From: Testudinibacter crocodili
GTDB lineage: Bacteria; Pseudomonadota; Gammaproteobacteria; Enterobacterales; Pasteurellaceae
Assembly: GCA_006228005.1 (NCBI GenBank)
Contig: VDHG01000107.1
Span: 1 to 56,220, forward strand
Direction: 5' to 3'
Length of the DNA stretch: 56,220 bases
The stretch's first letter is position 1. Every line of letters begins with the position of its first letter. Under the pieces are notes generated by a model. That model was not told the origin of the DNA, searched no databases, and saw nothing but the letters and a program-made list of their open reading frames with translations. Shown here in pieces: positions 39,828-48,555 of this stretch. The position numbers and the translations under genes are program-made.

Positions 39828-40331
39828 TCACTCACTCTGACTGTTTTTCTTTTCCGGATTGATAAAGTAATCCAGAATCAGTAAACCAGCACCGATTGAA
39901 ATACTGACATCGGCGATGTTAAACACCGGGAAATGGTAATTTTCCCAGTAAACATGCAAAAAATCCACCACAAACCCATGATAAGTGCGGTCAACCATAT
40001 TGGCTAAAGCGCCGCCGATAATCAACGCATAGCCACAATTCATCAGTTTTTTGCTGGCATTGTTGCGGTATAGCCAATAGATGAGTAACGCTGAAATACC
40101 TAGTGCCAGCACAATAAAAAAGTATTTCTGCCAACCGCCATGATCCGCCAAAAAGCTGAATGCGGCACCGTAGTTGCGCACATAGGTAAAATTGAAAACC
40201 GGCAGAATATTCATGCTTTCATACAGTTGAAAGCTGTTTACCACAATCCATTTGCTGAACAGATCGAGAATAAAGGCAACCATACTGATCCAGAGAAACG
40301 GCAATCCGCTTTTATTTTTCATTGATGACAT
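39828..40331 (-). CDS. lspA: Lipoprotein signal peptidase (signal peptidase II)
   Basis: A 167-aa inner-membrane aspartic protease with four hydrophobic segments. The catalytic aspartates lie in [19 protein letters not shown] and [16 protein letters not shown]. It cuts prolipoproteins before the lipid-modified cysteine. It lies between ileS and ispH. The start may be the second Met (MKNKSG). Length is standard (164 aa in E. coli). Confidence 0.96.
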   Translation of the reverse strand: MSSMKNKSGLPFLWISMVAFILDLFSKWIVVNSFQLYESMNILPVFNFTYVRNYGAAFSFLADHGGWQKYFFIVLALGISALLIYWLYRNNASKKLMNCGYALIIGGALANMVDRTYHGFVVDFLHVYWENYHFPVFNIADVSISIGAGLLILDYFINPEKKNSQSE

Positions 40332-40422
40332 CTCTAAAATGGGAAGGACACTTTTGAGGACTGAGCCGACAGTGTCTTGGTATTATAATATTTGTTCAAA
40401 TGCATCGTATTATGTGTGTATT

Positions 40423-40529
40423 GTAGGAGCGGATGATATATCCGCCCGCTTTCAAAGTCAGGCATAAGTATTTAATATAAAAAGAAAAAGCGCAAAATTC
40501 AGTTCGGGCAGATATATCATCCGCCCTAC
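40423..40529. repeat. Palindromic repeat element between ileS and lspA
   Basis: A left arm at 40423-40447 (GTAGGAGCGGATGATATATCCGCCC) and a right arm at 40506-40529 (GGGCAGATATATCATCCGCCCTAC) are near-perfect inverted copies about 58 bases apart. Each arm is itself palindromic (GCGGAT-gatat-ATCCGC). The enclosed spacer is AT-rich. The structure fits a REP-like or MITE-like element rather than a gene. Confidence 0.7.
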
Positions 40530-40560
40530 TTTGTCACAAATCAAGTTGATGTTATTTCAG

Positions 40561-43386
40561 TTACGCAAACTCACGCACTTCGCCCTCACCGTCCACATTT
40601 TCCACACAACGGCTGCATAAGTGCGGATGTGTAGGGTTGCTGCCAATAGTGTCGGAATAGTGCCAGCAGCGTGGGCATTTTTCGTGCGGCGAGCGGATCA
40701 CTTTGACCGCTAAGCCATTGAGTTCGCCTACTGCCACATCAGCGGTGCTTAACGGTTTGACTTCAGCTTTTGAAGTGATTAACACAAAACGCAACTCTGC
40801 GCCAAGCTGTTGCAGCTGCGGTAAAAGCTGTTCGTCGGCGTACAGCGTAACTTCCGCTTCCAGTCCGGAGCCGATCACTTTGTCGGCACGGGCTTGTTCC
40901 AAAACTCGGTTGACTTCTGACCGCACTTTGAGGATTTGCTGCCAATAGTTGTCGTTCATGCTTTCATGGCAGTCTAATGCGAATAGCCCGTCGTAAAACT
41001 CTTCGGTAAACACGAATTCACTGTGTTCGCCCGGCAGATATGACCAAACTTCGTCGGCTGTGAACGATAAAATTGGTGCAATCCAACGCACAGCGGCTTC
41101 CGCAATATGGTAAAGTGCGGTTTGACAGCTGCGGCGTGCCACGCTGTCGGCTTTGGTGGTGTATTGGCGGTCTTTGATAATATCCAGATAGAACGAGCCC
41201 ATCTCAATTGAGAAGAAACGCATCAAGCGCTGCACCACCAAGTGGAATTGATAATTGTCGTAGTTGTTGGCAATATCTTGTTGCGCTTGCAAGGCACAAT
41301 CCACCGCCCAGCGATCGAGCGTGATCATCTCTTCACGTTTGACCATGTCGGTTTTCGGGTCGAAGCCGTTCAGGTTTGCCAATAAGAAACGCATGGTGTT
41401 ACGGATCCGGCGATACATATCGGCGGTGCGTTTAAAGTTGTCATCGGACACCGCAATTTCGCCGGTATAATCGGTGGATGCGACCCATAAACGCAAGATA
41501 TCGGCGCCGTAGCTGTTCATCACTTTTTGTGGCTCAACGATATTGCCGATCGATTTCGACATTTTGCGTCCTTGTGCATCCACAGTAAAACCGTGGGTCA
41601 GCACTTGACGATATGGCGCTTTGTTATCGGTGGCAGTGGACAACATCAATGACGACATAAACCAGCCACGATGTTGATCAGAGCCTTCCAGATACATATC
41701 GGCGGCTTTGCCGGCAAATTCCGGACGGCTGGCGACCACGGTTGAATAGGTTGAACCGGAATCGAACCAAACATCCAGTGTATCCGGCACTTTGCTGTAC
41801 TGCTCGGCATCGTCACCTAGCAGTTCTTTCGGATCTAGATCCCACCAAGCTTGAATACCGCGCTTTTCTACGCGTTGCGCCACTTGTTCCAGCAATTCCA
41901 ATGAGCGAGGGTGCAGTTCTTCGGTCTGTTTGTGGATAAACAGGGTCATCGGCACGCCCCAAGTACGCTGACGAGAAATACACCAGTCAGGACGGTTTGC
42001 CACCATGGTTTCGATCCGTGCTTGTCCCCAATCCGGAATCCATTGTACCCCTTGAATCTCTTTTAATGCTTGTTGGCGCAGCCCTTGGGTCTCCATACCG
42101 ATAAACCATTGCGGCGTGGCACGGAAAATAATCGGGGTTTTGTGGCGCCAGCAGTGCGGATAGCTGTGAGCGATGGTTTGCACTTTCAGCAGGCTGTTGG
42201 TCTCTTTTAATTTTTCGATCACCAACGGATTGGCTTTGAACACATTTAACCCGGCGAAAAACGGCGTGCGCTGGTTAAACGTGCCGTCGTCATTGACCAA
42301 ATTGACCATCGCAATGCCGTATTTTTGTGCGATGTTATAGTCGTCCAAGCCGTGATCCGGTGCAGTGTGCACCAAGCCGGTACCGGCTTCGGTGGTGACG
42401 TGATCGCCCAAGATAAACGGCACACTGTAGTCATAGAACGGGTGCTTAAAGCTCAGCAGTTCCAAATCGCAGCCTTTGGCTTCGCCCAACACCGTATAGT
42501 CGCTGATCGCCAACGCCTGCATTGTGGCGGCTACCAACTCTTTTACCAAAATCAACCGCTCTGGCTGTTCAGTGCTGATTTGTACCAATTGGTAGCTCAG
42601 TTCAGGATTGATCGAAATCGCTTTATTTGACGGCAAGGTCCACGGTGTTGTGGTCCAGATCACCGCTGAAATTGCCCCATGACCGCCGGCATTAAATTTA
42701 GCCGCGACCGCACTTTGATCGTCAGCGGCAAAACGCACATAAATTGACGGCGATTTGTGTTCTTCATATTCCACTTCCGCTTCCGCCAAAGAGGAGGCGC
42801 AGTCCAGACACCAATGCACCGGTTTGTAGCCTTTGTACAAATGCCCGTTTTTGATCACCTTGCCCAACGTGCGGATAATATTGGCTTCGGTATCGAAATT
42901 CATGGTCAGATACGGATTATCCCAATCGCCTAAAACCCCGAAACGGATAAAGTCAGCTTTCTGTCCTTCCACTTGGCTGGCAGCGTATTTGCGGCACTCT
43001 TCGCGGAATTCGGCGGCACTGATTTTTTGGTTCGGTTTGCCGACCAAGCCCTCGACTTTCAGTTCAATCGGCAAGCCGTGACAGTCCCAACCAGGAACAT
43101 ACGGTGAATCGTAGCCCAATGCGGTTTTGGATTTGATGATCACATCTTTTAAAATTTTGTTGACCGCATGTCCGATATGCAATGTGCCATTGGCGTAGGG
43201 AGGACCGTCGTGCAGGATAAAACTTTTTTTGCCTTTTGCCGCTTGGCGAATTTTTTGGTACAGCGATTTTTGATACCAATTTTCCAGCATTTTCGGCTCG
43301 CGTTTTGCCAGATCGCCACGCATCGGAAAGCCGGTTTCCGGCAGATTCAGCGTGTTTTTATAGTCAGTATTTTCGTTAGACATCAT
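40561..43386 (-). CDS. ileS: Isoleucyl-tRNA synthetase
   Basis: A 941-aa class I synthetase. The HIGH motif is in [16 protein letters not shown] near 56-71, KMSKS in [10 protein letters not shown] near 605, and a C-terminal zinc finger is CPRCWHY...LCSRCVENV. The editing domain is present between them. It charges tRNA-Ile and clears Val. It opens the ileS-lspA-ispH operon; in E. coli ribF precedes it, but here a toxin-antitoxin pair and a decayed gene separate the two. Confidence 0.98.
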   Translation of the reverse strand: MMSNENTDYKNTLNLPETGFPMRGDLAKREPKMLENWYQKSLYQKIRQAAKGKKSFILHDGPPYANGTLHIGHAVNKILKDVIIKSKTALGYDSPYVPGWDCHGLPIELKVEGLVGKPNQKISAAEFREECRKYAASQVEGQKADFIRFGVLGDWDNPYLTMNFDTEANIIRTLGKVIKNGHLYKGYKPVHWCLDCASSLAEAEVEYEEHKSPSIYVRFAADDQSAVAAKFNAGGHGAISAVIWTTTPWTLPSNKAISINPELSYQLVQISTEQPERLILVKELVAATMQALAISDYTVLGEAKGCDLELLSFKHPFYDYSVPFILGDHVTTEAGTGLVHTAPDHGLDDYNIAQKYGIAMVNLVNDDGTFNQRTPFFAGLNVFKANPLVIEKLKETNSLLKVQTIAHSYPHCWRHKTPIIFRATPQWFIGMETQGLRQQALKEIQGVQWIPDWGQARIETMVANRPDWCISRQRTWGVPMTLFIHKQTEELHPRSLELLEQVAQRVEKRGIQAWWDLDPKELLGDDAEQYSKVPDTLDVWFDSGSTYSTVVASRPEFAGKAADMYLEGSDQHRGWFMSSLMLSTATDNKAPYRQVLTHGFTVDAQGRKMSKSIGNIVEPQKVMNSYGADILRLWVASTDYTGEIAVSDDNFKRTADMYRRIRNTMRFLLANLNGFDPKTDMVKREEMITLDRWAVDCALQAQQDIANNYDNYQFHLVVQRLMRFFSIEMGSFYLDIIKDRQYTTKADSVARRSCQTALYHIAEAAVRWIAPILSFTADEVWSYLPGEHSEFVFTEEFYDGLFALDCHESMNDNYWQQILKVRSEVNRVLEQARADKVIGSGLEAEVTLYADEQLLPQLQQLGAELRFVLITSKAEVKPLSTADVAVGELNGLAVKVIRSPHEKCPRCWHYSDTIGSNPTHPHLCSRCVENVDGEGEVREFA

Positions 43387-43418
43387 TCATTCCATGTTTT
43401 TAAGCAAATAATCGCCAC

Positions 43419-43447
43419 ATTATACGCAAAGTGCGGTTAATTTTCGA
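43419..43447 (-). promoter_or_regulatory. Probable ileS promoter with USS in the spacer
   Basis: On the minus strand TATAAT (43419-43424) is a perfect -10, 33 bases before the ileS start. The USS ACCGCACTT (43429-43437) occupies the spacer; the -35 (around TCGAAA) is poor. Confidence 0.5.
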
Positions 43448-43492
43448 TAGTTTTTGCGTAAGACTTGATCCGCTTAAAAAGAGTGCTAATAT

Positions 43493-43512
43493 TTGTATAT
43501 TGGTTGTATATT
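43493..43512 (+). promoter_or_regulatory. Tandem TTGTATATT repeat before the second toxin-antitoxin pair
   Basis: TTGTATATT occurs at 43493-43501 and 43504-43512, eleven bases apart, about one helical turn. It lies just before the ribosome binding site of the antitoxin gene and overlaps likely -10 sequences. It is a plausible autorepression operator. Confidence 0.5.
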
Positions 43513-43524
43513 TTGGAGTTTCTT

Positions 43525-43785
43525 ATGCGTAGCGCCCCAATAAATTTACGTGCAATGCCGAATCAGCGTGAGTTGATCGATCAGGCGGCAGCCTTGCTAG
43601 GCAAAACCCGTTCTGATTTTATGTTAGAGGTCAGTTGTGCGTATGCTAAAAATGTCATTTTGGATCAAACCTTGTTTCAGCTTGATGATGAGCGTTTTAA
43701 CCGGTTTGTGCAGTTGTTGGATGAGCCGATTGCGAGTAATCCTCAACTGGAAAAATTGCTGAATCGTCGCACTCCTTGGGAATAG
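43525..43785 (+). CDS. DUF1778/TacA-like antitoxin (second pair)
   Basis: An 86-aa antitoxin with the typical ribbon-helix-helix start PINLRAMPNQRELIDQAAALLGKTRSDFMLEV, then FQLDDERFNRFVQLLDEPIASNPQLEKLLNRRTPW, the toxin-binding tail ending in PW. This is a more canonical family member than the one near 14.5 kb. GGAG precedes the ATG at 43525. It is followed after 11 bases by the GNAT toxin. Confidence 0.9.
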   Translation: MRSAPINLRAMPNQRELIDQAAALLGKTRSDFMLEVSCAYAKNVILDQTLFQLDDERFNRFVQLLDEPIASNPQLEKLLNRRTPWE

Positions 43786-43796
43786 CGGCTAATACG

Positions 43797-44270
43797 ATGA
43801 AATATTGTGCTCCTGAACCTTTAACTTCCAAGCACCGAGTGCAGGATTTTGTTTGCGGCGAGCCGATTTTAGATCACTGGTTACAGAAAAACGCACTCAA
43901 AAATCAGTTGAGCCGAGCTAGTCGAACTTTTGTGGTTTGTGATGAGAGCCACACTGTGGTGGTGTATTATGCCATCGCCTCAGGCTCGATAACCCACCAA
44001 GCCGCAACCGGCAAGATCAGACGCAATATGCCAAATCCGATCCCAGTGATTGTTTTAGGGCGTTTAGCGGTGGATCAGCGTTTGCATGGACAACATCTTG
44101 GTGCCAGTTTATTAAAAGATGTGATTTTGCGTGTGCATCGCATCAGCGAGCAAGTCGGTGTGCGTGCTTTATTGGTTCACGCCTTAAACGAAAACGCCAA
44201 GCAATTTTATTTGGCGCATGGTTTCAGCCTATCACCGTTGGACGATATGATTTTGATGCTGAAATTGTGA
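43797..44270 (+). CDS. GNAT toxin (second TacA/TacT-like pair)
   Basis: A 157-aa GNAT acetyltransferase: start KYCAPEPLTSKHRVQDFVCGEPILDHWLQKNAL, core YYAIASGSITH, PVIVLGRLAVDQRLHGQHLGASLL (acetyl-CoA loop, with His-Gly-Gln-His-Leu-Gly near 99-104) and end ENAKQFYLAHGFSLSP. The toxin should acetylate charged tRNA, by family. The ATG at 43797 gives the family start; a TTG seven codons earlier overlaps the antitoxin gene and is the alternative. The pair lies opposite to ribF and ileS. Confidence 0.88.
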   Translation: MKYCAPEPLTSKHRVQDFVCGEPILDHWLQKNALKNQLSRASRTFVVCDESHTVVVYYAIASGSITHQAATGKIRRNMPNPIPVIVLGRLAVDQRLHGQHLGASLLKDVILRVHRISEQVGVRALLVHALNENAKQFYLAHGFSLSPLDDMILMLKL

Positions 44271-44276
44271 ATCGGT

Positions 44277-44302
44277 AAAGTGCGGTTTTCAGACCGCACT
44301 TT
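44277..44302. terminator. Inverted USS pair after the second toxin gene
   Basis: AAAGTGCGGT (44277-44286) and ACCGCACTTT (44293-44302) form a 10-bp stem with a 6-base loop. It closes the toxin-antitoxin unit and faces the decayed gene behind ribF. Confidence 0.7.
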
Positions 44303-44307
44303 GATCT

Positions 44308-44551
44308 TTAATAACCTTGCTTATTGAGTTTACGATAATTATTACAACCAAGTTGATCGCGTTATCACAGGCTTTGCCAAACCAAGATTTGGCGAGCTGA
44401 AAGTTTTATTTTACGCCTGCTCCTTCCGCATACATGACACCTAAATTATTTTGTGCACCGGCATCACCGTTATTGGCTGCTTTTTAATACCACTTTTGGC
44501 TTGTTGCTAATCCTGTTTAACGCCTTGTCCATTAGCGTACAGTACACCTAA
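44308..44551 (-). pseudogene. Remnant of a Sel1-repeat protein
   Basis: Reading the minus strand with frameshifts gives LGVLYANGQGVKQD-stop-QQAK, then KAANNGDAGAQNNLGVMYA, EGAGVK-stop-NFQLAKSWFGKACD, and GCNNYRKLNKQGY-stop. These are clear Sel1-like repeats (A-x-x-x-LG-x-MY-x-x-G-x-GV), with several in-frame stops and at least two frameshifts. The remnant begins at the ribF stop codon and represents the last two repeats or so of the gene. Sel1-repeat proteins are periplasmic or secreted scaffolds, often next to toxin or effector genes. Confidence 0.8.
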
Positions 44552-45483
44552 CCGTTTAATTTAAAAAAATCTTTTGCCGTCTGTACATCTTTAGCGATTT
44601 GTTGTGTTAACCGGGTAAAATCAGCAAATTTGATTTCATTGCGGATTTTTTTGCGGAGAATAATTTCCAATGGTTGTCCGTATAAATTTTGGTTAAAATC
44701 AAAAATATGCACTTCCAGTAGCGGGCGGGTGCCGCCATCGACGGTGGGACGGTTGCCGATGTTGGCGACCCCTTGATAGCGTTGACCGCACTTGCAGAGA
44801 ATGTCGACCGCATACACCCCTTGAATCGGATTGACTTGGCGGTGCAGGTGGATATTGGCGGTGGGGAAGCCGATGGTGCGTCCTAACTTATTGCCGTGCG
44901 CCACCCGCCCGCGAATGCTGTATGGCTTGCCTAACATCGCTTCGGCGAGCGCCAAATCATCCTCGGCGAGTGCTTTACGGATTAACGTGCTACTGATACG
45001 TTGGTTATTCAGCGTAAAACTGTCATTGTTTTCCACCTCAAAACCGTAGGTTGCGCCGGCGTTTAATAGCGTCTGAAAATTGCCTTGTCGTTGTGCGCCG
45101 AATTGGAAATCATCGCCGATACTGAGGAATTTCACCTGTAGTTTTTCGACCAAATACTGTTGGATAAACTGATCGGCACTCAGATTAGCAAAAGTGCGGT
45201 TGAAACGAACGCACAGCACATAATCAATGCTGGCTTGCTGTAAAAAGAGTAATTTATCACGCAGACGCATCAGGCGCGCCGGGGCATTTGTGGCGGAAAA
45301 AAACTCGTTTGGCTGCGGTTCAAATAACATCACCACCGTCGGCAAGCCTAGCTGCTGCGCCTTTTGTTTCAGGTGTGTCAGAATTTGTTGGTGCCCCAAA
45401 TGGCAGCCGTCGAAATTGCCAATCGTTAGCGCACAGCCTTGCGGTAGCAAAGGTAAATTATAAATCCCACGAATGAATTGCAT
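44548..45483 (-). CDS. ribF: Riboflavin kinase/FAD synthetase RibF
   Basis: A 311-aa bifunctional enzyme. The N-terminal nucleotidyltransferase domain has LTIGNFDGCHLGHQQIL (GxFDGxHxGH motif, Cys replacing the more common Val), and SSTLIRKAL near 167. The C-terminal kinase domain has GRVAHGNKLGRTIGFPTANI near 193 and the end FNQNLYGQPLEI. It converts riboflavin to FMN and FAD. The ATG at 45483 is preferred over a TTG four codons upstream. It follows murJ by 34 bases. Confidence 0.95.
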   Translation of the reverse strand: MQFIRGIYNLPLLPQGCALTIGNFDGCHLGHQQILTHLKQKAQQLGLPTVVMLFEPQPNEFFSATNAPARLMRLRDKLLFLQQASIDYVLCVRFNRTFANLSADQFIQQYLVEKLQVKFLSIGDDFQFGAQRQGNFQTLLNAGATYGFEVENNDSFTLNNQRISSTLIRKALAEDDLALAEAMLGKPYSIRGRVAHGNKLGRTIGFPTANIHLHRQVNPIQGVYAVDILCKCGQRYQGVANIGNRPTVDGGTRPLLEVHIFDFNQNLYGQPLEIILRKKIRNEIKFADFTRLTQQIAKDVQTAKDFFKLNG

Positions 45484-45517
45484 ACGGTGTTCCAATCAAA
45501 AGAGAGTCCAATTAAAG

Positions 45518-47083
45518 TTAATGGCGAAAATGCTGTTTGCGTACGCCGAACAGTGCCAGCAAGATAAAATAGACCAAACCGGCGCCACAAACCAACCAGA
45601 TCAACCAATGAATACGGCTGAATAATCCCATTGCTGCCCAAGTGTTGAGCGTTGGAGAATAGTAGAATAGAAAACTACCCATGCCGATTGCTGCCGCCAA
45701 CAATCGCAGGGCAAACAATAGCGTGGTTTGGCTGAAACGGTAAACGCCGGCTTTGGCAAGTCCGTGATACAGCAGATAAGCATTCAACGTTGAAGACATC
45801 GCCGAAGCAATCGCCAAGCCGACATAACCGAACGGAATCGCCAGCAGGTTAAAGCCCATGTTGCTCACCATTGCGATAATGCCGTAGCGTACCGGTGTTT
45901 TGGTATTTTGTCGTGCATAGTAACCGTTGGCGAGAATCTTAATCAACATATAACTGAGCAGCGCACTGGTGAATGCCCACAATGAATAAGAAGCGGCGAT
46001 TACATCGCTGAGTAAAAAGCTGCCGCGCATAAATAGCACCATCAACATCGGCTGCGCCAAAACTGCGATCCCAATCGCCGCCGGAATGCCGAGCAGTAAA
46101 ATCATACGCACGCCCCAATCCATGGTATTGCGAAACTCTTGGCTGACGACTGTGTTATTTTGATTATGCACATGGTGGCGTGCGAGGGTAGGCAGAATCA
46201 CAGTGGAAATCGCAATGCCGAACAATCCGAGCGGAAATTCGAGTAGGCGGTCAGAATAATACAGCCAACTGATGGAACCGGTCATCAGGAAACTGGCGAT
46301 AAACGTATCCAACAGCAGGTTGATTTGGCTGACCGAGACCCCAAACAGCGCCGGAATCATCAAAGTGCGGATCTTTTTTACACCCGGATCGTTCCACGCC
46401 CATTTCGGCTTCACCAGCATTTTGGCTTGCTTTAAAAACGGAATTTGGAATAAAAATTGCAGCAGACCACCGAGGAAAATCCCGATTGCCAGTGCCAGAT
46501 CCGGGCTTTCCATGTGTGGCGCAAGGAAAAGTGCGGTGGCGATCATCGCAATATTCAGCAACACCGGCGAAAATGCCATCACACCGAACTTGCCGAGCGT
46601 GTTGAGAATCGCGCCCGACAGCGCAACCAAAGTGATAAACCATAAATAAGGAAAGGTGATTTTCAGCAGCAACGAGGCTTGCTCGTATTTATAGCCGTTC
46701 GCCCCGTCATTGAGCCAATCCATAAACCAACCGGTGCCGAAAATCGCTGCGATCACCGGCGAGCCGATCATAGCGATGACAGTGACAATCGCCACCAAAC
46801 CGCCGAGCGTGCCGTTCACTTTGGCGACAAATTCTTGCGTTTGGCTGAGGTCGCCTTCTTTACGATATTCCGCCAACACTGGGATAAACGCTTGCGAAAA
46901 AGCACCTTCGGCGAATAAACGGCGCAGAAAATTCGGAATACGGTTGGCAAATAAGAAAATATCGGCTGCGGCACCGGCACCGAGCAGATTAGCGATCACC
47001 ACGTCGCGGATTAGTCCAAGCACCCGTGACAGCAGGGTCATGCTGCTGACGATAATGCCGGATTTCAATAACGGTTTACTCAA
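45518..47083 (-). CDS. murJ: Lipid II flippase MurJ (MviN)
   Basis: A 521-aa MOP-superfamily transporter with about 14 membrane segments. The N terminus LLKSGIIVSSMTLLSRVLGLIRDVVIANLLGAG and FLRRLFAEGAFSQAFIPVL are strongly conserved MurJ signatures, with the essential arginines. It flips lipid II for peptidoglycan assembly. The start is a TTG at 47083. It begins the murJ-ribF unit and diverges from rpsT. Confidence 0.96.
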   Translation of the reverse strand: MSKPLLKSGIIVSSMTLLSRVLGLIRDVVIANLLGAGAAADIFLFANRIPNFLRRLFAEGAFSQAFIPVLAEYRKEGDLSQTQEFVAKVNGTLGGLVAIVTVIAMIGSPVIAAIFGTGWFMDWLNDGANGYKYEQASLLLKITFPYLWFITLVALSGAILNTLGKFGVMAFSPVLLNIAMIATALFLAPHMESPDLALAIGIFLGGLLQFLFQIPFLKQAKMLVKPKWAWNDPGVKKIRTLMIPALFGVSVSQINLLLDTFIASFLMTGSISWLYYSDRLLEFPLGLFGIAISTVILPTLARHHVHNQNNTVVSQEFRNTMDWGVRMILLLGIPAAIGIAVLAQPMLMVLFMRGSFLLSDVIAASYSLWAFTSALLSYMLIKILANGYYARQNTKTPVRYGIIAMVSNMGFNLLAIPFGYVGLAIASAMSSTLNAYLLYHGLAKAGVYRFSQTTLLFALRLLAAAIGMGSFLFYYSPTLNTWAAMGLFSRIHWLIWLVCGAGLVYFILLALFGVRKQHFRH

Positions 47084-47188
47084 AACAGGATCTCTGATGG
47101 CAGAATAAGTTGAATGACTTAAGTTGAATGATTGAGCTAATTGTATAGAAAATTTGTTTTTTAGCTATATTCCACATAAAAAAACTGC

Positions 47189-47194
47189 TAAAAT
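47189..47194 (+). promoter_or_regulatory. Upstream rpsT promoter (P1), extended -10
   Basis: TGCTAAAAT is an extended -10 (TG-n-TAAAAT), followed by a GC-rich stretch (GCGCCCC) at the expected start site. Such discriminators mark promoters under stringent control. E. coli rpsT also has two promoters. Confidence 0.55.
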
Positions 47195-47237
47195 TGCGCC
47201 CCTATGTGTAAGGTAGAGCATGTGAAGTGGGGAAAAG

Positions 47238-47363
47238 ATGGCGAAAGTGGCTCTTTTGTCCGAACCCTGTTTTCGCTGTGGCTACAACCCTAAATCGTGT
47301 CTTGTTGCGGCAATACACGGCGATAACGAACAAAGTGCATATTACTATTTGACAAACGCATAG
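47238..47363 (+). CDS. Possible 41-aa Cys-rich leader protein before rpsT
   Basis: An open frame of 41 codons begins at ATG 47238, five bases after GGGGA, in the transcript expected from the upstream rpsT promoter. The product ([20 protein letters not shown] then [21 protein letters not shown]) has a Cys-x-x-Cys and a third Cys. Its 3' end overlaps the second rpsT promoter. I know no family for it. An overlapping 29-codon frame (47204-47293) exists as well, so coding is not certain; the stretch could instead be a structured leader RNA. Confidence 0.3.
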   Translation: MAKVALLSEPCFRCGYNPKSCLVAAIHGDNEQSAYYYLTNA

Positions 47364-47377
47364 AAAGCAGGCATATT
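47349..47377 (+). promoter_or_regulatory. Downstream rpsT promoter (P2)
   Basis: TTGACA (47349-47354), a 17-base spacer, and CATATT (47372-47377) make a strong promoter. The leader to the rpsT start is about 45 bases. Confidence 0.75.
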
Positions 47378-47430
47378 TTACGCCTTTATTTTTATGTCCA
47401 TTTTTTACAGAAATTCTTGGGAGTTTGACC

Positions 47431-47697
47431 TTGGCTAATATCAAGTCAGCGAAAAAACGTGCGATTCAATCTGAAAAACGCCGTCAGCACAATGCAAGTC
47501 AACGTTCTATGATGCGTACTTACATCAAAAAAGCCTACGCAGCCGTAGCAACCGGTGACAAATCCGCAGCCGAAACCGCATTTGTCGAAATGCAAAAAGT
47601 GGTGGATAGAATGGCTTCTAAAGGCCTGATCCACGCAAATAAAGCGGCTAACCACAAATCTAAATTATCTGCTCATATCAAGAAATTAGCAGCTTAA
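47431..47697 (+). CDS. rpsT: 30S ribosomal protein S20
   Basis: An 88-aa very basic protein, start [20 protein letters not shown], as in all S20 proteins. It binds 16S rRNA early in 30S assembly. The start is a TTG at 47431 with GGGAG seven bases upstream. E. coli rpsT likewise starts with UUG, which is needed for its autogenous control, so the rare start seems conserved. The frame has another TTG two codons earlier. It ends at a USS-pair terminator. Confidence 0.97.
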   Translation: MANIKSAKKRAIQSEKRRQHNASQRSMMRTYIKKAYAAVATGDKSAAETAFVEMQKVVDRMASKGLIHANKAANHKSKLSAHIKKLAA

Positions 47698-47728
47698 TTC
47701 TATTTGTTGTTTAAAACGGTTTAAATTG

Positions 47729-47757
47729 AAAACCGCACTTTCAAAGTGCGGTTTTTT
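47729..47757. terminator. Inverted USS terminator between rpsT and the smp-like gene
   Basis: AAAACCGCACTTT-C-AAAGTGCGGTTTT is a perfect 13-bp stem with one loop base and T-run, made of two opposed USS. It can end both rpsT (plus) and the convergent minus-strand gene. Confidence 0.88.
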
Positions 47758-47785
47758 GCTGCCATAAAAGCGTGTTTATTGGCGA

Positions 47786-48469
47786 TTACACCCGAAAGCG
47801 CCGCCGTTTGGAATGGAACGCTTGTGCAGCATGGCTGTTGGGTTTGCTGACCGCACTTGGCTCGACTTTATGTGTGACGACTGTTTTGCGTCGTTTGCGC
47901 AAAAAATAGTGAAGGCTGCTGGCAAGCAATATGCCACAAAGAAACACAATAATGAGTTCGCCGTAGAGATGGTGAAACAGAGCGTTGATTTTTTCTTGGG
48001 TAGTTTGTCCGTATTGAGTGTCAAAGGTCACGCGCAGATAGCCGAGCAAGCCGCGAGCAGAATAAATCGGCTCGACAATTTGTTGGGTGCTACTGATTTC
48101 GCTATCGTTGGTGGCGTCCAAGCCAATGCGGGCGCGAAAATTAAACGGATTGCTGCTTTGTGCCAAAATAGCCCCTTGTGGCGAATACACGGTAGCGTCC
48201 AGCACAAATTCCTGCAATTGGAATTGATCCAAACTGTCACTCAAACTTTCCTGTTTGGCATTGTTTGCCAACAGCACCGACATCAGATTTGCCTGTTGCC
48301 GAACTAAAGTGTGCGACAGATAGGAAACCTGATTGACACTGGCGAGCTGCGAGCCGACCTTAAACTGATTCACACCATACAAAATCACACTGAGAATGGC
48401 GCCGCAGGCTAAAATGATCGTCAGTAACAGCACTGATTTGATGATTTTTTCTTTATTCAAATAGACCAA
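47786..48469 (-). CDS. Smp/YtjB family membrane protein
   Basis: A 227-aa protein with an N-terminal membrane segment (about 11-32), a periplasmic domain (VSYLSHTLVRQQANLMSVLL, LDATVYSPQGAILAQS, IVEPIYSARGLLGYLRVTFD) and a second segment near 170-187, then a basic tail. This is the architecture of SMP/YtjB, encoded divergently from serB in E. coli, as here. Its function is not well established. The start is a TTG at 48469 with GAGG upstream. The end is very Arg/Lys-rich. Confidence 0.82.
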   Translation of the reverse strand: MVYLNKEKIIKSVLLLTIILACGAILSVILYGVNQFKVGSQLASVNQVSYLSHTLVRQQANLMSVLLANNAKQESLSDSLDQFQLQEFVLDATVYSPQGAILAQSSNPFNFRARIGLDATNDSEISSTQQIVEPIYSARGLLGYLRVTFDTQYGQTTQEKINALFHHLYGELIIVFLCGILLASSLHYFLRKRRKTVVTHKVEPSAVSKPNSHAAQAFHSKRRRFRV

Positions 48470-48503
48470 CGTTGCCTCTTATAAATGTTCAAATACGTGA
48501 AAT

Positions 48504-48534
48504 TGTGCTATTAATAGCGACGGATTATAGCACA
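48504..48534. promoter_or_regulatory. Inverted repeat in the smp/serB divergent promoter
   Basis: TGTGCTAT (48504-48511) and ATAGCACA (48527-48534) are perfect complements 15 bases apart, in the 86-base gap between two divergent genes. It may be an operator acting on both. Confidence 0.45.
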
Positions 48535-48555
48535 GTAAAATAACTTGGAACGAGT

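Noticed and set aside
40332-40560. Insertion sequence remnant between lspA and ileS
   Set aside because: There is no coding sequence or transposase trace; only the palindromic repeat element is supported.
47204-47293. 29-codon frame [14 protein letters not shown] in the rpsT leader
   Set aside because: Its ATG would lie at or within a few bases of the transcript start, with no room for a ribosome binding site; the overlapping 41-codon frame is better supported.
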